A DNA stretch of 64,000 nucleotides from CAZZBK01 sp964652155 (GTDB lineage Bacteria; Planctomycetota; Planctomycetia; Pirellulales; PNKZ01): contig CAZZBK010000012.1 in the NCBI GenBank assembly GCA_964652155.1, positions 3,922-67,921 of the forward strand, read 5' to 3'. Below, piece by piece: positions 26,710 to 35,184 of this stretch. How positions within the stretch are numbered: the stretch's first letter is position 1; each line of letters opens with the position of its first letter. The translations under genes were made by a program, and so were the position numbers. The notes under the pieces are model-generated. The model was not told where the DNA came from. It searched no databases and saw nothing but the letters and a program-made list of their open reading frames with translations.

Positions 26710-29172
26710 TTAGTCGATAAAGATAAATTCATTGCTGCTCATCAGGGCTCTGGCCAACGCCGACCAGGCCTGCGACTCAAGCTGATCGGCCGGCGTTTTG
26801 AGCGCGGAGAGTTGCGTGCGATACGTCTGCAAAAACTCCCGGCACTCGGCGAGTTCCGCGTCGCTGGGCACTCGGCTAAAAGCCCAGCGGTAGGTGGTCG
26901 CTAGACGCGTCAACTCATCGGACGTGCTGGTCGTAACACGCTGGGCGAACTCTTTTGCCGCCCCATGCGTGAGGGGGTCGTTCATTAAGAACAAGGCCTG
27001 CAACGGCGTCGTGCTCAGCAAACGAGCCCCCGTGCTTGTGCTCGGGTCGGCCCCGTCGAAGAGCGCCAGGTAGGGATTCTTCCGCTGACGTTGCTGCATC
27101 AGGTACACGCTCCGCCGTTTCGATTCATAGACGGCGACAAAGGGCTTGTGCTGCGAGAATGTCCAGCTGTGCGTGGCGGGGAACGGATGTCCTCCGGTCG
27201 ACGACTCATCGAGCGTTCCGCTCACGAACAGCAGGGTGTCGCGGATCGCCTCGGCGTCGAGTCGCCGGCGCGAGAAACGTCCAAGCAGCTCGTTTTGTGG
27301 ATCGCGTTGTTCGCTCAGCGCGGCGCCGTCGCTCGCCTGTTGCCAGGTGTGCGAAAGCAGGATCTGTTTGTGCATGGCCTTGATGGACCAGTCGTGACGC
27401 ATGAACTGCGCGGCTAAATGGTCGAGCAACTCCGGATGCGTCGGAGCGCGACCCTGCCGGCCAAAGTCATTGGGCGTTTGCACGAGCCCCGACCCAAAAT
27501 GGTTTTGCCACAGGCGATTGACCATGACCCGGGCCGTGAGCGGATTGTTCCGGTCGACTAGCCACTCGGCGAGTTGCAAGCGGCCGCTGGCGGCAAAGTC
27601 GCGCGGGAGTTCTTGGCCCCCGAGCGCCACGGGAAAGTGGCGTGCGACTTCGTCGCCGAGTCGCTTGGGATCGCCGCGGACTTGAATCCGCGCGTTGATC
27701 GGCTTCCCTTCGGCGACCGCATAGGCATCGTTGATCACGGGCGTGGCGTCGAGTGTCTGCTGGCGGCTCTTCTTGGCCTCGCCGATCGCTTGCGTATTGG
27801 CCTTCAGTTTCGCAACTTTCTCATCACCCTCGGGCAGCTTTTTAAGCCCGACGGCCTCGGCTTCCAACAGCTTGATCTGGGCGTCGACGGCGGAGAGTTT
27901 CTCGCGATGAGGCTTGAGCAGCGCCGTGATTTCATCCGGCGGCATGAGCGGCACGAAGTCGAGAGGGACTTTGCTTGCCTCGGCGCCTGGGAATGGGTAG
28001 CGCGTGCTGCTCAAAATGCCAAACAGCCCGTAATAGTCGCTCATCGTGAACGGGTCGAACTTGTGATCGTGACACCGCGCGCAGGCCAACGAGGAACCGA
28101 GAATCGTGCGGCCCAGGTTGTCGATCGTGTCTTCAAGCGTGAGGTGGAACTCACCTTCGCGGCTGCCGCCAAAGCGGCGCGCCATGGCCAAATAGCCCGT
28201 CGCGACAATTCGCTCGTGCCGCTCGGCGTCGCTGTCGCTGCTTAATAAATCGCCGGCGATTTGCTCGCGCAGGAACTGATCGTACGGCAGGTCACGGTTG
28301 AACGCTCGGATGACCCAATCGCGGTATTTATGCGCCTGGGGGACAGGATAGTCGGACGCATTGCCACACGTGTCGGCGTACCGCACCACGTCGAGCCAGT
28401 GTCGCCCCCAACGTTCACCATAGCGGGGCGAGGCGAGCAGCCGATCCACGACGACCGCGAACGCATCGGGGGACGCATCGGACAAGAACGACGCCAATTC
28501 GTCCGGGGTCGGTGGCAGTCCGGTCAGGTCGAACGTCACGCGCCGCAACAGCGTGCGCTTGTCGGCATCGTGGTTGGGGGCCAGTGCGTGTTCTTCGAGC
28601 TTGGCTAACACAAAGTGGTCGATGCTCGTGCGAGGCCAGTTGGTGTTTTTGACCTGCGGCAGCTTGTCGGCGCGCAGCGGCTGAAGCGACCAGAACTTGC
28701 GCCCCGCCTCGATATCGATGGTTGATTTGGGGCGCTGCGACGCCGTGGCGACGGTGGCCGCCACACTCTGTCGCGGATCGGGCGCTCCCATCTTCACCCA
28801 GGCAACCAAGTCAGCGCGCTGGGCCACCGACAGCTTCTGGTCGGGTGGCATGCGAAGCTCTTTTTCGGTGTGCTGAATCGCGACGATGAAGAGGCTTTTG
28901 TCGGGATTGCCAGGGACGAGCGCGGGCCCCGACTCGCCCCCTTTGAGCAAGCCCGCGCGCGAGTCGACGAGCAATCCCCCCTCGCTCGTCTTCCCCTCGA
29001 TGCTGTGACACTCGTAGCAATGGTTGACAAGGATCGGTCGGATCCGCTTCTCGAAGAACTCGATCCCCTCGGGTGACGCGTCCATCGCTCGTGCCGGTGA
29101 GGCGTCGAGCCACGTCAGCCAAGCGATGCCAACGGAGAACCCAAATGCGGCGAGTTGAAAAAACTGTTTCAT
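26710..29172 (-). CDS. PSD1 protein: cytochrome c, DUF1549 and DUF1553 domains
   Basis: From the ATG at 29172 the protein has 820 residues with a signal peptide ending at ASPARAM. A planctomycete-type cytochrome c motif (C52-Y-E-C55-H56) follows, with a Met-rich stretch LRMPPDQKLS further on. The DUF1549 domain is marked by LTGLPPTPDELASFL and YGERWGRHWLDVVRYADT, and the C-terminal DUF1553 domain by ARVMVNRLWQNHFG and RRLDAEAIRDTLL. These large exported haem proteins are nearly always next to DUF1501 genes, as here. Their substrate is unknown. The frame stays open for 405 more codons upstream, but that part is the complement of the lactonase gene. Confidence 0.9.
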   Translation of the reverse strand: MKQFFQLAAFGFSVGIAWLTWLDASPARAMDASPEGIEFFEKRIRPILVNHCYECHSIEGKTSEGGLLVDSRAGLLKGGESGPALVPGNPDKSLFIVAIQHTEKELRMPPDQKLSVAQRADLVAWVKMGAPDPRQSVAATVATASQRPKSTIDIEAGRKFWSLQPLRADKLPQVKNTNWPRTSIDHFVLAKLEEHALAPNHDADKRTLLRRVTFDLTGLPPTPDELASFLSDASPDAFAVVVDRLLASPRYGERWGRHWLDVVRYADTCGNASDYPVPQAHKYRDWVIRAFNRDLPYDQFLREQIAGDLLSSDSDAERHERIVATGYLAMARRFGGSREGEFHLTLEDTIDNLGRTILGSSLACARCHDHKFDPFTMSDYYGLFGILSSTRYPFPGAEASKVPLDFVPLMPPDEITALLKPHREKLSAVDAQIKLLEAEAVGLKKLPEGDEKVAKLKANTQAIGEAKKSRQQTLDATPVINDAYAVAEGKPINARIQVRGDPKRLGDEVARHFPVALGGQELPRDFAASGRLQLAEWLVDRNNPLTARVMVNRLWQNHFGSGLVQTPNDFGRQGRAPTHPELLDHLAAQFMRHDWSIKAMHKQILLSHTWQQASDGAALSEQRDPQNELLGRFSRRRLDAEAIRDTLLFVSGTLDESSTGGHPFPATHSWTFSQHKPFVAVYESKRRSVYLMQQRQRKNPYLALFDGADPSTSTGARLLSTTPLQALFLMNDPLTHGAAKEFAQRVTTSTSDELTRLATTYRWAFSRVPSDAELAECREFLQTYRTQLSALKTPADQLESQAWSALARALMSSNEFIFID

Positions 29173-29243
29173 GACGGTCGGAACACGATCTGGCAGTTCG
29201 AGGCAGGCGAGAGCGGCAGGATCCTGTTCCATGTTAGTCTTAA

Positions 29244-29261
29244 ATTGCCCGGCGGGGCAAT
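29244..29261. promoter_or_regulatory. 7-bp palindrome between the divergent PSD1 and lactonase genes
   Basis: ATTGCCC-ggcg-GGGCAAT is a perfect inverted repeat with a 4-base centre. It lies in the 204-base region that must contain both promoters, 72 bases from the PSD1 start and 116 from the lactonase start. An operator is possible. Confidence 0.3.
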
Positions 29262-29376
29262 GTTTCTTCAAGGGGCAAAATGCTATCTTCGGCTCGACGG
29301 GCCTTGTATGATCGACGCCTAGTTCAGCCAACTGCTCTCTGTCATTACCCTCACCCCTTTGTGAAGAGACCGACTC

Positions 29377-30447
29377 ATGCGTACCTTCTCGATCGCGGCC
29401 GCCTTGTTTCTTGGAGTCGCCATGCTGGCCCAAGCCGATACGTTCGTGTACGTCTCGACGGGACCCGACCAGAAGATACAGATCTACCGACAGAACGCCC
29501 AGGACGGCGCGCTCACGAGCGTGGCGAGTGTCGAGACCGAAGCGGCCCCGGGCTCGCTGGTCGTCGACCCACGGCAAAAATTCTTGCTCGCCGCGATGCG
29601 CAACAAGCCCGTGGTCAGCAGCTACCAACTCGATGCGTCGACGGGCAAGCTCACGCTGCTCGGCACGACACCCATCCCGGAAAACGCCACCTCCGCGTTC
29701 GTGAACATCGATCGCACAGGCCGTTGGTTGCTCTCGGCGTCTTACGGCGCGGGGCGGGTCGTGGTGCAGCGATTGGCCGACGACGGCCGGATCGAAAGTT
29801 CCGGCTCGCAGGTCATCGAGACCGCCAAGACCGCGCACAGCGTGATGGTGGATCGCGCGAATCACTTGGTGTTCGTGCCGCACGTCGCTCCCAACGCGGT
29901 GTACCAGTTCACACTCGACGCCGCGAAGGGGAAGCTCACCGACGCCGGCAAAGCACCGGGCGGTGCCCCGGCAGCCGGACCCCGGCACCTCGCGTTCCAT
30001 CCGACGCTCGGTTACGCCTACACGTCCGACGAGTCCGGCAGCAGCATCACCGCGTATCGTTTGGATGCCACGAGCGGCTTGACTCCTTTGCAAACGTTGT
30101 CGACCCTGCCCAGCGATTTCAAGGAACGCAACTCGACCGCCGACGTGAAAGTACACCCGAGCGGTAAATTCGTGTGGGTCTCGAATCGCGGGCACGACAG
30201 TCTGGCCGGTTTTGCGATTGCCGCGGACGGCAAGCTGACGGCGATCGATCGCGCCCCCACCGAGAAGACGCCCCGCTCGTTCGACATTGCCCCCAACGGA
30301 CGGTTTGTGTTCGGCGCAGGAGAAGGCTCGGGCAAGCTGGCCGTGTTCCAGGTCAACGAGGCCAGCGGAACCCTCAAGCGGATTCACACCTACGAGGTCG
30401 GCAAAAGCCTCACCTGGGTGATGGCCATCGAACTCGGCTCACGTTGA
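29377..30447 (+). CDS. Exported beta-propeller lactonase (6-phosphogluconolactonase-like)
   Basis: The 356-residue protein has a signal peptide ending at LAQADT. It is built of about seven blade repeats, seen as recurring VYVSTGPDQKIQIY, NIDRTGRWLLSASYG, KVHPSGKFVWVSNRGHDSL and DIAPNGRFVFGAG. This is the lactonase-type propeller family; the cytoplasmic members hydrolyse 6-phosphogluconolactone, but an exported one probably acts on another lactone or is a binding protein. Its last 9 bases overlap the convergent DUF1501 gene. Confidence 0.85.
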   Translation: MRTFSIAAALFLGVAMLAQADTFVYVSTGPDQKIQIYRQNAQDGALTSVASVETEAAPGSLVVDPRQKFLLAAMRNKPVVSSYQLDASTGKLTLLGTTPIPENATSAFVNIDRTGRWLLSASYGAGRVVVQRLADDGRIESSGSQVIETAKTAHSVMVDRANHLVFVPHVAPNAVYQFTLDAAKGKLTDAGKAPGGAPAAGPRHLAFHPTLGYAYTSDESGSSITAYRLDATSGLTPLQTLSTLPSDFKERNSTADVKVHPSGKFVWVSNRGHDSLAGFAIAADGKLTAIDRAPTEKTPRSFDIAPNGRFVFGAGEGSGKLAVFQVNEASGTLKRIHTYEVGKSLTWVMAIELGSR

Positions 30448-31941
30448 GAGCAGTTCGCGCCGCAGTCGCCCGTCGCCAGCGACCGGATACGGTCGCCCAA
30501 GGCGGTCGTGTACGAGTGTGTGCGGGTCGATCCCCAGCAGGTGCAGCGTCGTGGCCAGGATGTCCTTCGGTGAGACGGGCGTGTCGGCCACGTCGCCACC
30601 GCGAGCGTCGCTCCGCCCGACCACTCGCCCCCGGGCGACACCGCCTCCGGCACAGACGGCCGAGTACACGCGCGACCAATGATGACGACCGGCGCCTTTG
30701 GGTTTCGAGTCGATCTGCGGTGTGCGGCCATGCTCGCTGAGGCACAGCACGAGCGTCTCGTCGAGCAGGCCCCGTTCATCGAGATCGGTGAGCAAAGCCG
30801 AGTACGCCTCGTCGAACACCGGCAGCAAGTATTGCTTGAGTCGAGGGAAATGATTGGCGTGCGTATCCCAGCACGAACCGCCAAACGGCTCGAACGGGTC
30901 CCAGAAGACCGAGACGAATTTGCTCCCCGCCTCGACCAAACGCCGCGCCGTGAGACAGGACTGCCCAAAGAGCGTCATGCCGTACCGCTCGCGAATTGCC
31001 GTACTCTCGCGTTGCACGTCGAGCGCATCGCGCATCTGGCTGGTGGTCACCAGCGACCACGCGAGCTGTCGATATTTGTCGAATGCGTCGACCCGGGCAT
31101 CGTCGAGCGCGGCGCGTGCCTGATCGAACCGCGCGATCAGCGAGCGGCGCATACCCAGGCGTTCGAGACTGATATCGGCAGGTCGTTCGCCCGACGCACT
31201 CAGACGGAATCGGCCTGATGGCTCAATGCCAGCGAACGGATCGCGAACGTCGTTGGTCTGGTTGTCGCCCAGCTTGGGAACCACTTTGGTCCCTGTCCCA
31301 TCGAAGTCGGTCCAGACCGGATCGTAGGCCTGCCCCAGGAACGAGGCATACGGCCCCGCGAGTGTCGGCAGCGAACACTTCGAGCCGAATTGCCACGGGA
31401 GGCCGATATTGCGCGGTAGCGAGGCAAGCTTGCCGGCCGCGCGGCGGTCCTCGACATAATCCACGACCGACCCGACAAATGGCCAGTGTTCCTGTGCGCG
31501 CGGCTTGTCTTCGATGGCGGGCGTGTAGGTGGGCATGCCGGTCAAGGCATAGGCCACACCATGCACAGGATAAGGGTGGGTCATTGAACGGATGACCGTC
31601 GCGCGATCCAGCACCTTGGCCACGCGGGGCAACTGCTCGCAGATGGACAACCCCGGCACGCTCGTGCTCGCGGCCTTCATCTCGCCTTGAATCTCGACCG
31701 GCGCGTCGGGTTTCGGATCGAACGTCTCGTGCTGCGGAGGGGAGCCGAACAGGAACAGCAAGATACACGCACGCGCCTTGCCGAACGTGGCGTCGTTGGT
31801 CGACGGCGCGGCTTGTGCGCGTTGCAGTTGCCAGAGGTCGCAGGTGTTGAGCCCCAACGCGCCTAATCCGCCGACATGCAGCAGATCGCGCCGCGAGATG
31901 CCGTCACAGAGGATTTTGCGAGACCCCTGGAGCTTGAGCAT
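30439..31941 (-). CDS. DUF1501 family protein, Tat-exported (second copy)
   Basis: From the ATG at 31941 (AAGGG about 6 bases upstream) the protein has 500 residues. It starts with a twin-arginine signal, SRRDLLHVGGLGALGL. The DUF1501 blocks appear as CILLFLFGSPPQHETFDPKP and TLVLCLSEHGRTPQIDSK. It differs clearly from the copy at 25264-26694 and belongs to the longer subgroup. No PSD1 partner is adjacent; the upstream neighbour is the MBL-fold gene. Confidence 0.88.
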   Translation of the reverse strand: MLKLQGSRKILCDGISRRDLLHVGGLGALGLNTCDLWQLQRAQAAPSTNDATFGKARACILLFLFGSPPQHETFDPKPDAPVEIQGEMKAASTSVPGLSICEQLPRVAKVLDRATVIRSMTHPYPVHGVAYALTGMPTYTPAIEDKPRAQEHWPFVGSVVDYVEDRRAAGKLASLPRNIGLPWQFGSKCSLPTLAGPYASFLGQAYDPVWTDFDGTGTKVVPKLGDNQTNDVRDPFAGIEPSGRFRLSASGERPADISLERLGMRRSLIARFDQARAALDDARVDAFDKYRQLAWSLVTTSQMRDALDVQRESTAIRERYGMTLFGQSCLTARRLVEAGSKFVSVFWDPFEPFGGSCWDTHANHFPRLKQYLLPVFDEAYSALLTDLDERGLLDETLVLCLSEHGRTPQIDSKPKGAGRHHWSRVYSAVCAGGGVARGRVVGRSDARGGDVADTPVSPKDILATTLHLLGIDPHTLVHDRLGRPYPVAGDGRLRRELLST

Positions 31942-32005
31942 GCTGGCCCTTGTGGAGGGAAATGAGCGCGTCGCGCGACCGGTTTGTGACCACCGCCCGG
32001 ACACG

Positions 32006-33022
32006 CTACTTGGTCTGGAACGTTCGCTTGTGGTTGGTCGAAGGGACATGCACCGTGTAGCTTTTGCCGCTCGCCTCGACCGACAAATGAATATAGCTGG
32101 CCGGACAATCTTTGTCAGGATTGGCAATCTGCTCGGGAGCTGTGTTGATCGTTTCGCCATCCGGCCGCTGATTGCGATGCATCTGATAAATGCTCTGCAC
32201 CGACGCGAGCGCCTTGAGCGTGCTAAAAGCCTCCGGAGAGCACCCCTTGGTGACGCCATTGTTGAAAATGGCCACGGTCGGGGCCAGCGTGTTGACCAAC
32301 ACGGGGTTGTTGCTCGCGTCGAGCCCGTGATGGGTCGTTTGATACACGTCAATCTTGCCCACCAGATTCACGGGACACACCAGCAGTTTCTCGACATTCC
32401 AGGTGAGGTCACCGGCGTCGAAGAAGCGAAAGTCGCCGAAACTCAAGAGCATCACGATGCTATTGGCGTTGTCGGAGTTGTCGATCGGCTTGGCTACCGC
32501 TGCGGCGCAGTTCGGGTTCTCGGCCAAGCTACCGCTGGGGGCGGCAATAATCTTTTGCCGTGCACACAAGCAGCGCATCGAAAAGGGGGTCGCCGTCTGC
32601 TTGAGCGACATCTCATCGCCTGCAGACAACACGACGCGCCGCTCGGCCGCGAACTCAAGATACTCCTTGGCCGGCTTCTCGCGCTGTCCCTCGAAGTTGC
32701 CGTTGTCATAAACCGACTTGATGGGCAACAACTGCGAGAGCGCCGCGGCACCGCCAAAGTGATCGGTGTGGTAATGGGTCGTGATCAGGTGGTCGATCTG
32801 CCGCAGGCCTGCCGTCGCGGCCATCTTGACGATCCGGTCCGGGTCGCGTCGGCCGGGGTTGCCCGAGTCGATCAGAATCGATTCACCGGCGGGAGACACG
32901 ATCAGCGTGGCCGCGCCCCCTTCGACGTCGATCCAATAGATATTGAGCAAGCCATCGGCAGCTTGCGCTACGCTGGCGAAACACGCACAGATGATCCACA
33001 ACCAGCAGCAAGTCCAACGCAT
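32006..33022 (-). CDS. Secreted MBL-fold hydrolase (ComEC-like)
   Basis: The 338-residue protein has a signal peptide ending at VAQAAD. The metallo-beta-lactamase motif is TTHYHTDHFGG (H83, H85, D87, H88), preceded by SILIDSGNPG and followed by FFDAGDL and TTHHGLDASN, which resembles the periplasmic hydrolase part of ComEC/Rec2. Six cysteines in the middle part suggest disulfides. The substrate is unknown. It is 64 bases upstream of the second DUF1501 gene on the same strand. Confidence 0.8.
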   Translation of the reverse strand: MRWTCCWLWIICACFASVAQAADGLLNIYWIDVEGGAATLIVSPAGESILIDSGNPGRRDPDRIVKMAATAGLRQIDHLITTHYHTDHFGGAAALSQLLPIKSVYDNGNFEGQREKPAKEYLEFAAERRVVLSAGDEMSLKQTATPFSMRCLCARQKIIAAPSGSLAENPNCAAAVAKPIDNSDNANSIVMLLSFGDFRFFDAGDLTWNVEKLLVCPVNLVGKIDVYQTTHHGLDASNNPVLVNTLAPTVAIFNNGVTKGCSPEAFSTLKALASVQSIYQMHRNQRPDGETINTAPEQIANPDKDCPASYIHLSVEASGKSYTVHVPSTNHKRTFQTK

Positions 33023-33180
33023 TGCGACAGCCTTTCCAATAAAAATGTCAGCTAGACCATGTGAGGTATTGTGAGGCTTTTAATCATGACAAGCAATGTC
33101 TGTCCAAGGAGATCCAGCGAGACCGACACGTTCAGATGCGCGTCGAGCGGCTGCCGGGGAGAAGCGGACTCCGGCGGCGA

Positions 33181-34026
33181 TTAGAGCCGTTGCTTAACCG
33201 CGAGCGGCAGCAGGTCGTTGAGGCTGCCGCTGCGAAAGCCCGCCAGGTCGAGCGTGACGAACTTGAAGCCTAGCGCGCGGAATGTCCGAATCAACTCGCT
33301 TCGCAGCGGTTCATGCGTGAATCGCGGCAGGTCGTCGATCGGGATCTCGACCCGGGCCAGATCACCCCGATGGTAACGCACGCGGACCTCACTGACGCCG
33401 AGAGCACGCAGATACCGCTCGGCTTGATCGATCATCGCCACGCGCTCGCTCGTGACCTCTTCGCCATAAGCGACGCGACTACTCAAACATGGGCTGGCGG
33501 GCTTGTCCCAGACGGGCAACTGCCAGTGCTCAGCGAGGGCCCGCACGTCTGGTTTCGTGAATCCGCATTCGAGCAACGGGCTGCGGACGTGATGCTCGCC
33601 GGCCGCAAGCATGCCGGGGCGATAATCTCCCTGGTCGTCAAGGTTCGCGCCGTTGACGATTGTGCTCACACCCAACTCGGGCAGCAAACGTTCGAGTTGC
33701 GTGTACAGTTCAGTTTTGCAATGGTAGCAACGGTCGGGCGCGTTGCGACGATATTCGAGCGTCGCGAACTCGTCGGTTTCGAGCGTGCGATGCTCGATGC
33801 CAATATGGCGGGCATGTTCGATGGCCTGCTGCAATTCACCGCTCGCTAGCGAGGCGCTGGAGCCGGTGACGGCGATGGCGCGCGAACCAAGAGCCAGGAA
33901 AGCGGCCTGGGCAACGAGCGAGCTGTCGACCCCGGCCGACATGGCCACTGCGCAGCTACCGAGGTCCCGCAGGAGCGAGAGCAGGGCATCGCGTTTGGCC
34001 GTAAGCTCAGATGATAATTCGGTCAT
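33181..34026 (-). CDS. larE: ATP-dependent sacrificial sulfur transferase LarE
   Basis: From the ATG at 34026 the protein has 281 residues, the usual length. The PP-loop is SAGVDSS (30-36), a CYHCK motif lies at 100-104, and SPCLSSR has Cys180 in the position of the cysteine that gives up its sulfur in the characterised enzyme (Cys176 of Lactiplantibacillus plantarum). LarE thiolates a nicotinic-acid-derived precursor of the nickel-pincer cofactor of lactate racemase. LarA, LarB and LarC are not adjacent. The frame is open upstream to 34182 without family similarity. Confidence 0.88.
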   Translation of the reverse strand: MTELSSELTAKRDALLSLLRDLGSCAVAMSAGVDSSLVAQAAFLALGSRAIAVTGSSASLASGELQQAIEHARHIGIEHRTLETDEFATLEYRRNAPDRCYHCKTELYTQLERLLPELGVSTIVNGANLDDQGDYRPGMLAAGEHHVRSPLLECGFTKPDVRALAEHWQLPVWDKPASPCLSSRVAYGEEVTSERVAMIDQAERYLRALGVSEVRVRYHRGDLARVEIPIDDLPRFTHEPLRSELIRTFRALGFKFVTLDLAGFRSGSLNDLLPLAVKQRL

Positions 34027-34382
34027 GGGATCGAGGGCGCAAAAAAGAACCCTCCACCGTAATGCCGTGGCGGCGCGGTTTTCGAGAGCCCGCATCCTTA
34101 TAAAGTGGGCACCTGGACCTTGGGTTGTGTGATCCGACCCCATGAGTCCACTCCCCAAAGGGAGCGGGAGGCGGCTATACACGCGGCCAAAGCCGTAATC
34201 GGAACCCCGCGGATTCTCTGTATCGGCTCGACGAAAATAGGCGTCGTCAGCACGAGCATGGCAGAGGATTCATGGCCATCGTAGTCAAGCTGCCCGTGGT
34301 GGGCAAGACGAGAATCGCGGCGAGCGTTGTAAAGTTGGCCGGGTGCTCTGTTCTGCTCGGCCGGTCTTTGTACGTTTCTGCA

Positions 34383-34826
34383 TCAACTCTGAATATAGGC
34401 CTTGAGGTAGTAGTTCTCGACCACCACTTCATGCTGATGGGCTTTGACCAGATCGCCGATCGAAATCAACCCAATGAGTTGATCGCCGTCCATGACCGGC
34501 AGATGTCGAATGCGTTGCGAGGTCATGATGTGCATCACGTCGTCGATCGTGTCGTGCGGCGAGCCCACCTGCAAGGCGGTCGACATGAATGGCTCGACCC
34601 GCAGCGCGGCGATGTTGCCCCCGTTGGTGGCGGCCGCCCGCAGCAAATCACGCTCGGTAATAATGCCCACGACTTGCGACCCGCCCGACGTGCGTCGTTC
34701 GCACACCAGCAACGAGCCGCAATGGTTCTCGTACAGTTTTTCGGCAACGGCGAGTAGTGTGGCGGACGGCTCGATCGTGTGGACAACCCGTCCCTTCGTT
34801 TGCAAAATATCTTGTAGCGTGACCAT
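34383..34826 (-). CDS. Tandem CBS-domain protein
   Basis: The 147-residue protein consists of two CBS domains (about residues 10-66 and 78-135), with GIITERDLLRA ending the first and LIGLISIGDLVKA the second. It is preceded by GAGGGGGAG, a strong ribosome binding site. CBS pairs bind adenine nucleotides and act as energy-sensing regulatory modules; stand-alone proteins of this size are widespread and their targets are generally unknown. Confidence 0.9.
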   Translation of the reverse strand: MVTLQDILQTKGRVVHTIEPSATLLAVAEKLYENHCGSLLVCERRTSGGSQVVGIITERDLLRAAATNGGNIAALRVEPFMSTALQVGSPHDTIDDVMHIMTSQRIRHLPVMDGDQLIGLISIGDLVKAHQHEVVVENYYLKAYIQS

Positions 34827-35184
34827 GCGAACTCCCCCTCAAGCAAATTCAACCTGGATAGCAACCGAGCGGTAAAGCTTCCTCGAACCCCCTCAACTCT
34901 CACGTGCGTCCATCTTCCATCGCGAAACACTGCACCTAGAACGATGGATTCCGTGTCAATCGTCCCATTTCAGACGGAGTTAAAATCACCGGCGGCTGCC
35001 CCTTCCGCCGGCGGATAAACCTTTTTTCGCCCACGGCAGCCCTGACTGCCTGAACATTACCGATTCGTCCGGTGTCGCGTCAAAGAAATTCTTCGTAAAA
35101 TGAAGCGAATGCCTCGTGATGTTTTTCACGATGTGCGACTGAACGAATCATTGCTCTCTTGCTGACTGGGTATCGACACCGTTT
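34827..35184. other. Divergent intergenic region between the CBS and GT41 genes
   Basis: No gene is visible in these 358 bases. A hairpin with 7 perfect pairs (CCGGCGG at 34989-34995 with CCGCCGG at 35005-35011) is followed 10 bases later by six T (35022-35027). The gap between stem and T-run is too long for a confident terminator. Both flanking promoters must lie here but cannot be picked out. Confidence 0.4.

Noticed and set aside
29173..30387. A 405-codon N-terminal extension of the PSD1 protein
   Set aside because: It is the reverse complement of the lactonase gene; the PSD1 signal peptide starts cleanly at 29172.
31942..32352. N-terminal extension of the second DUF1501 protein
   Set aside because: The Tat signal at 31941 with its ribosome binding site is the natural start; the extension is antisense to nothing functional and lies over the MBL gene's 3' end.
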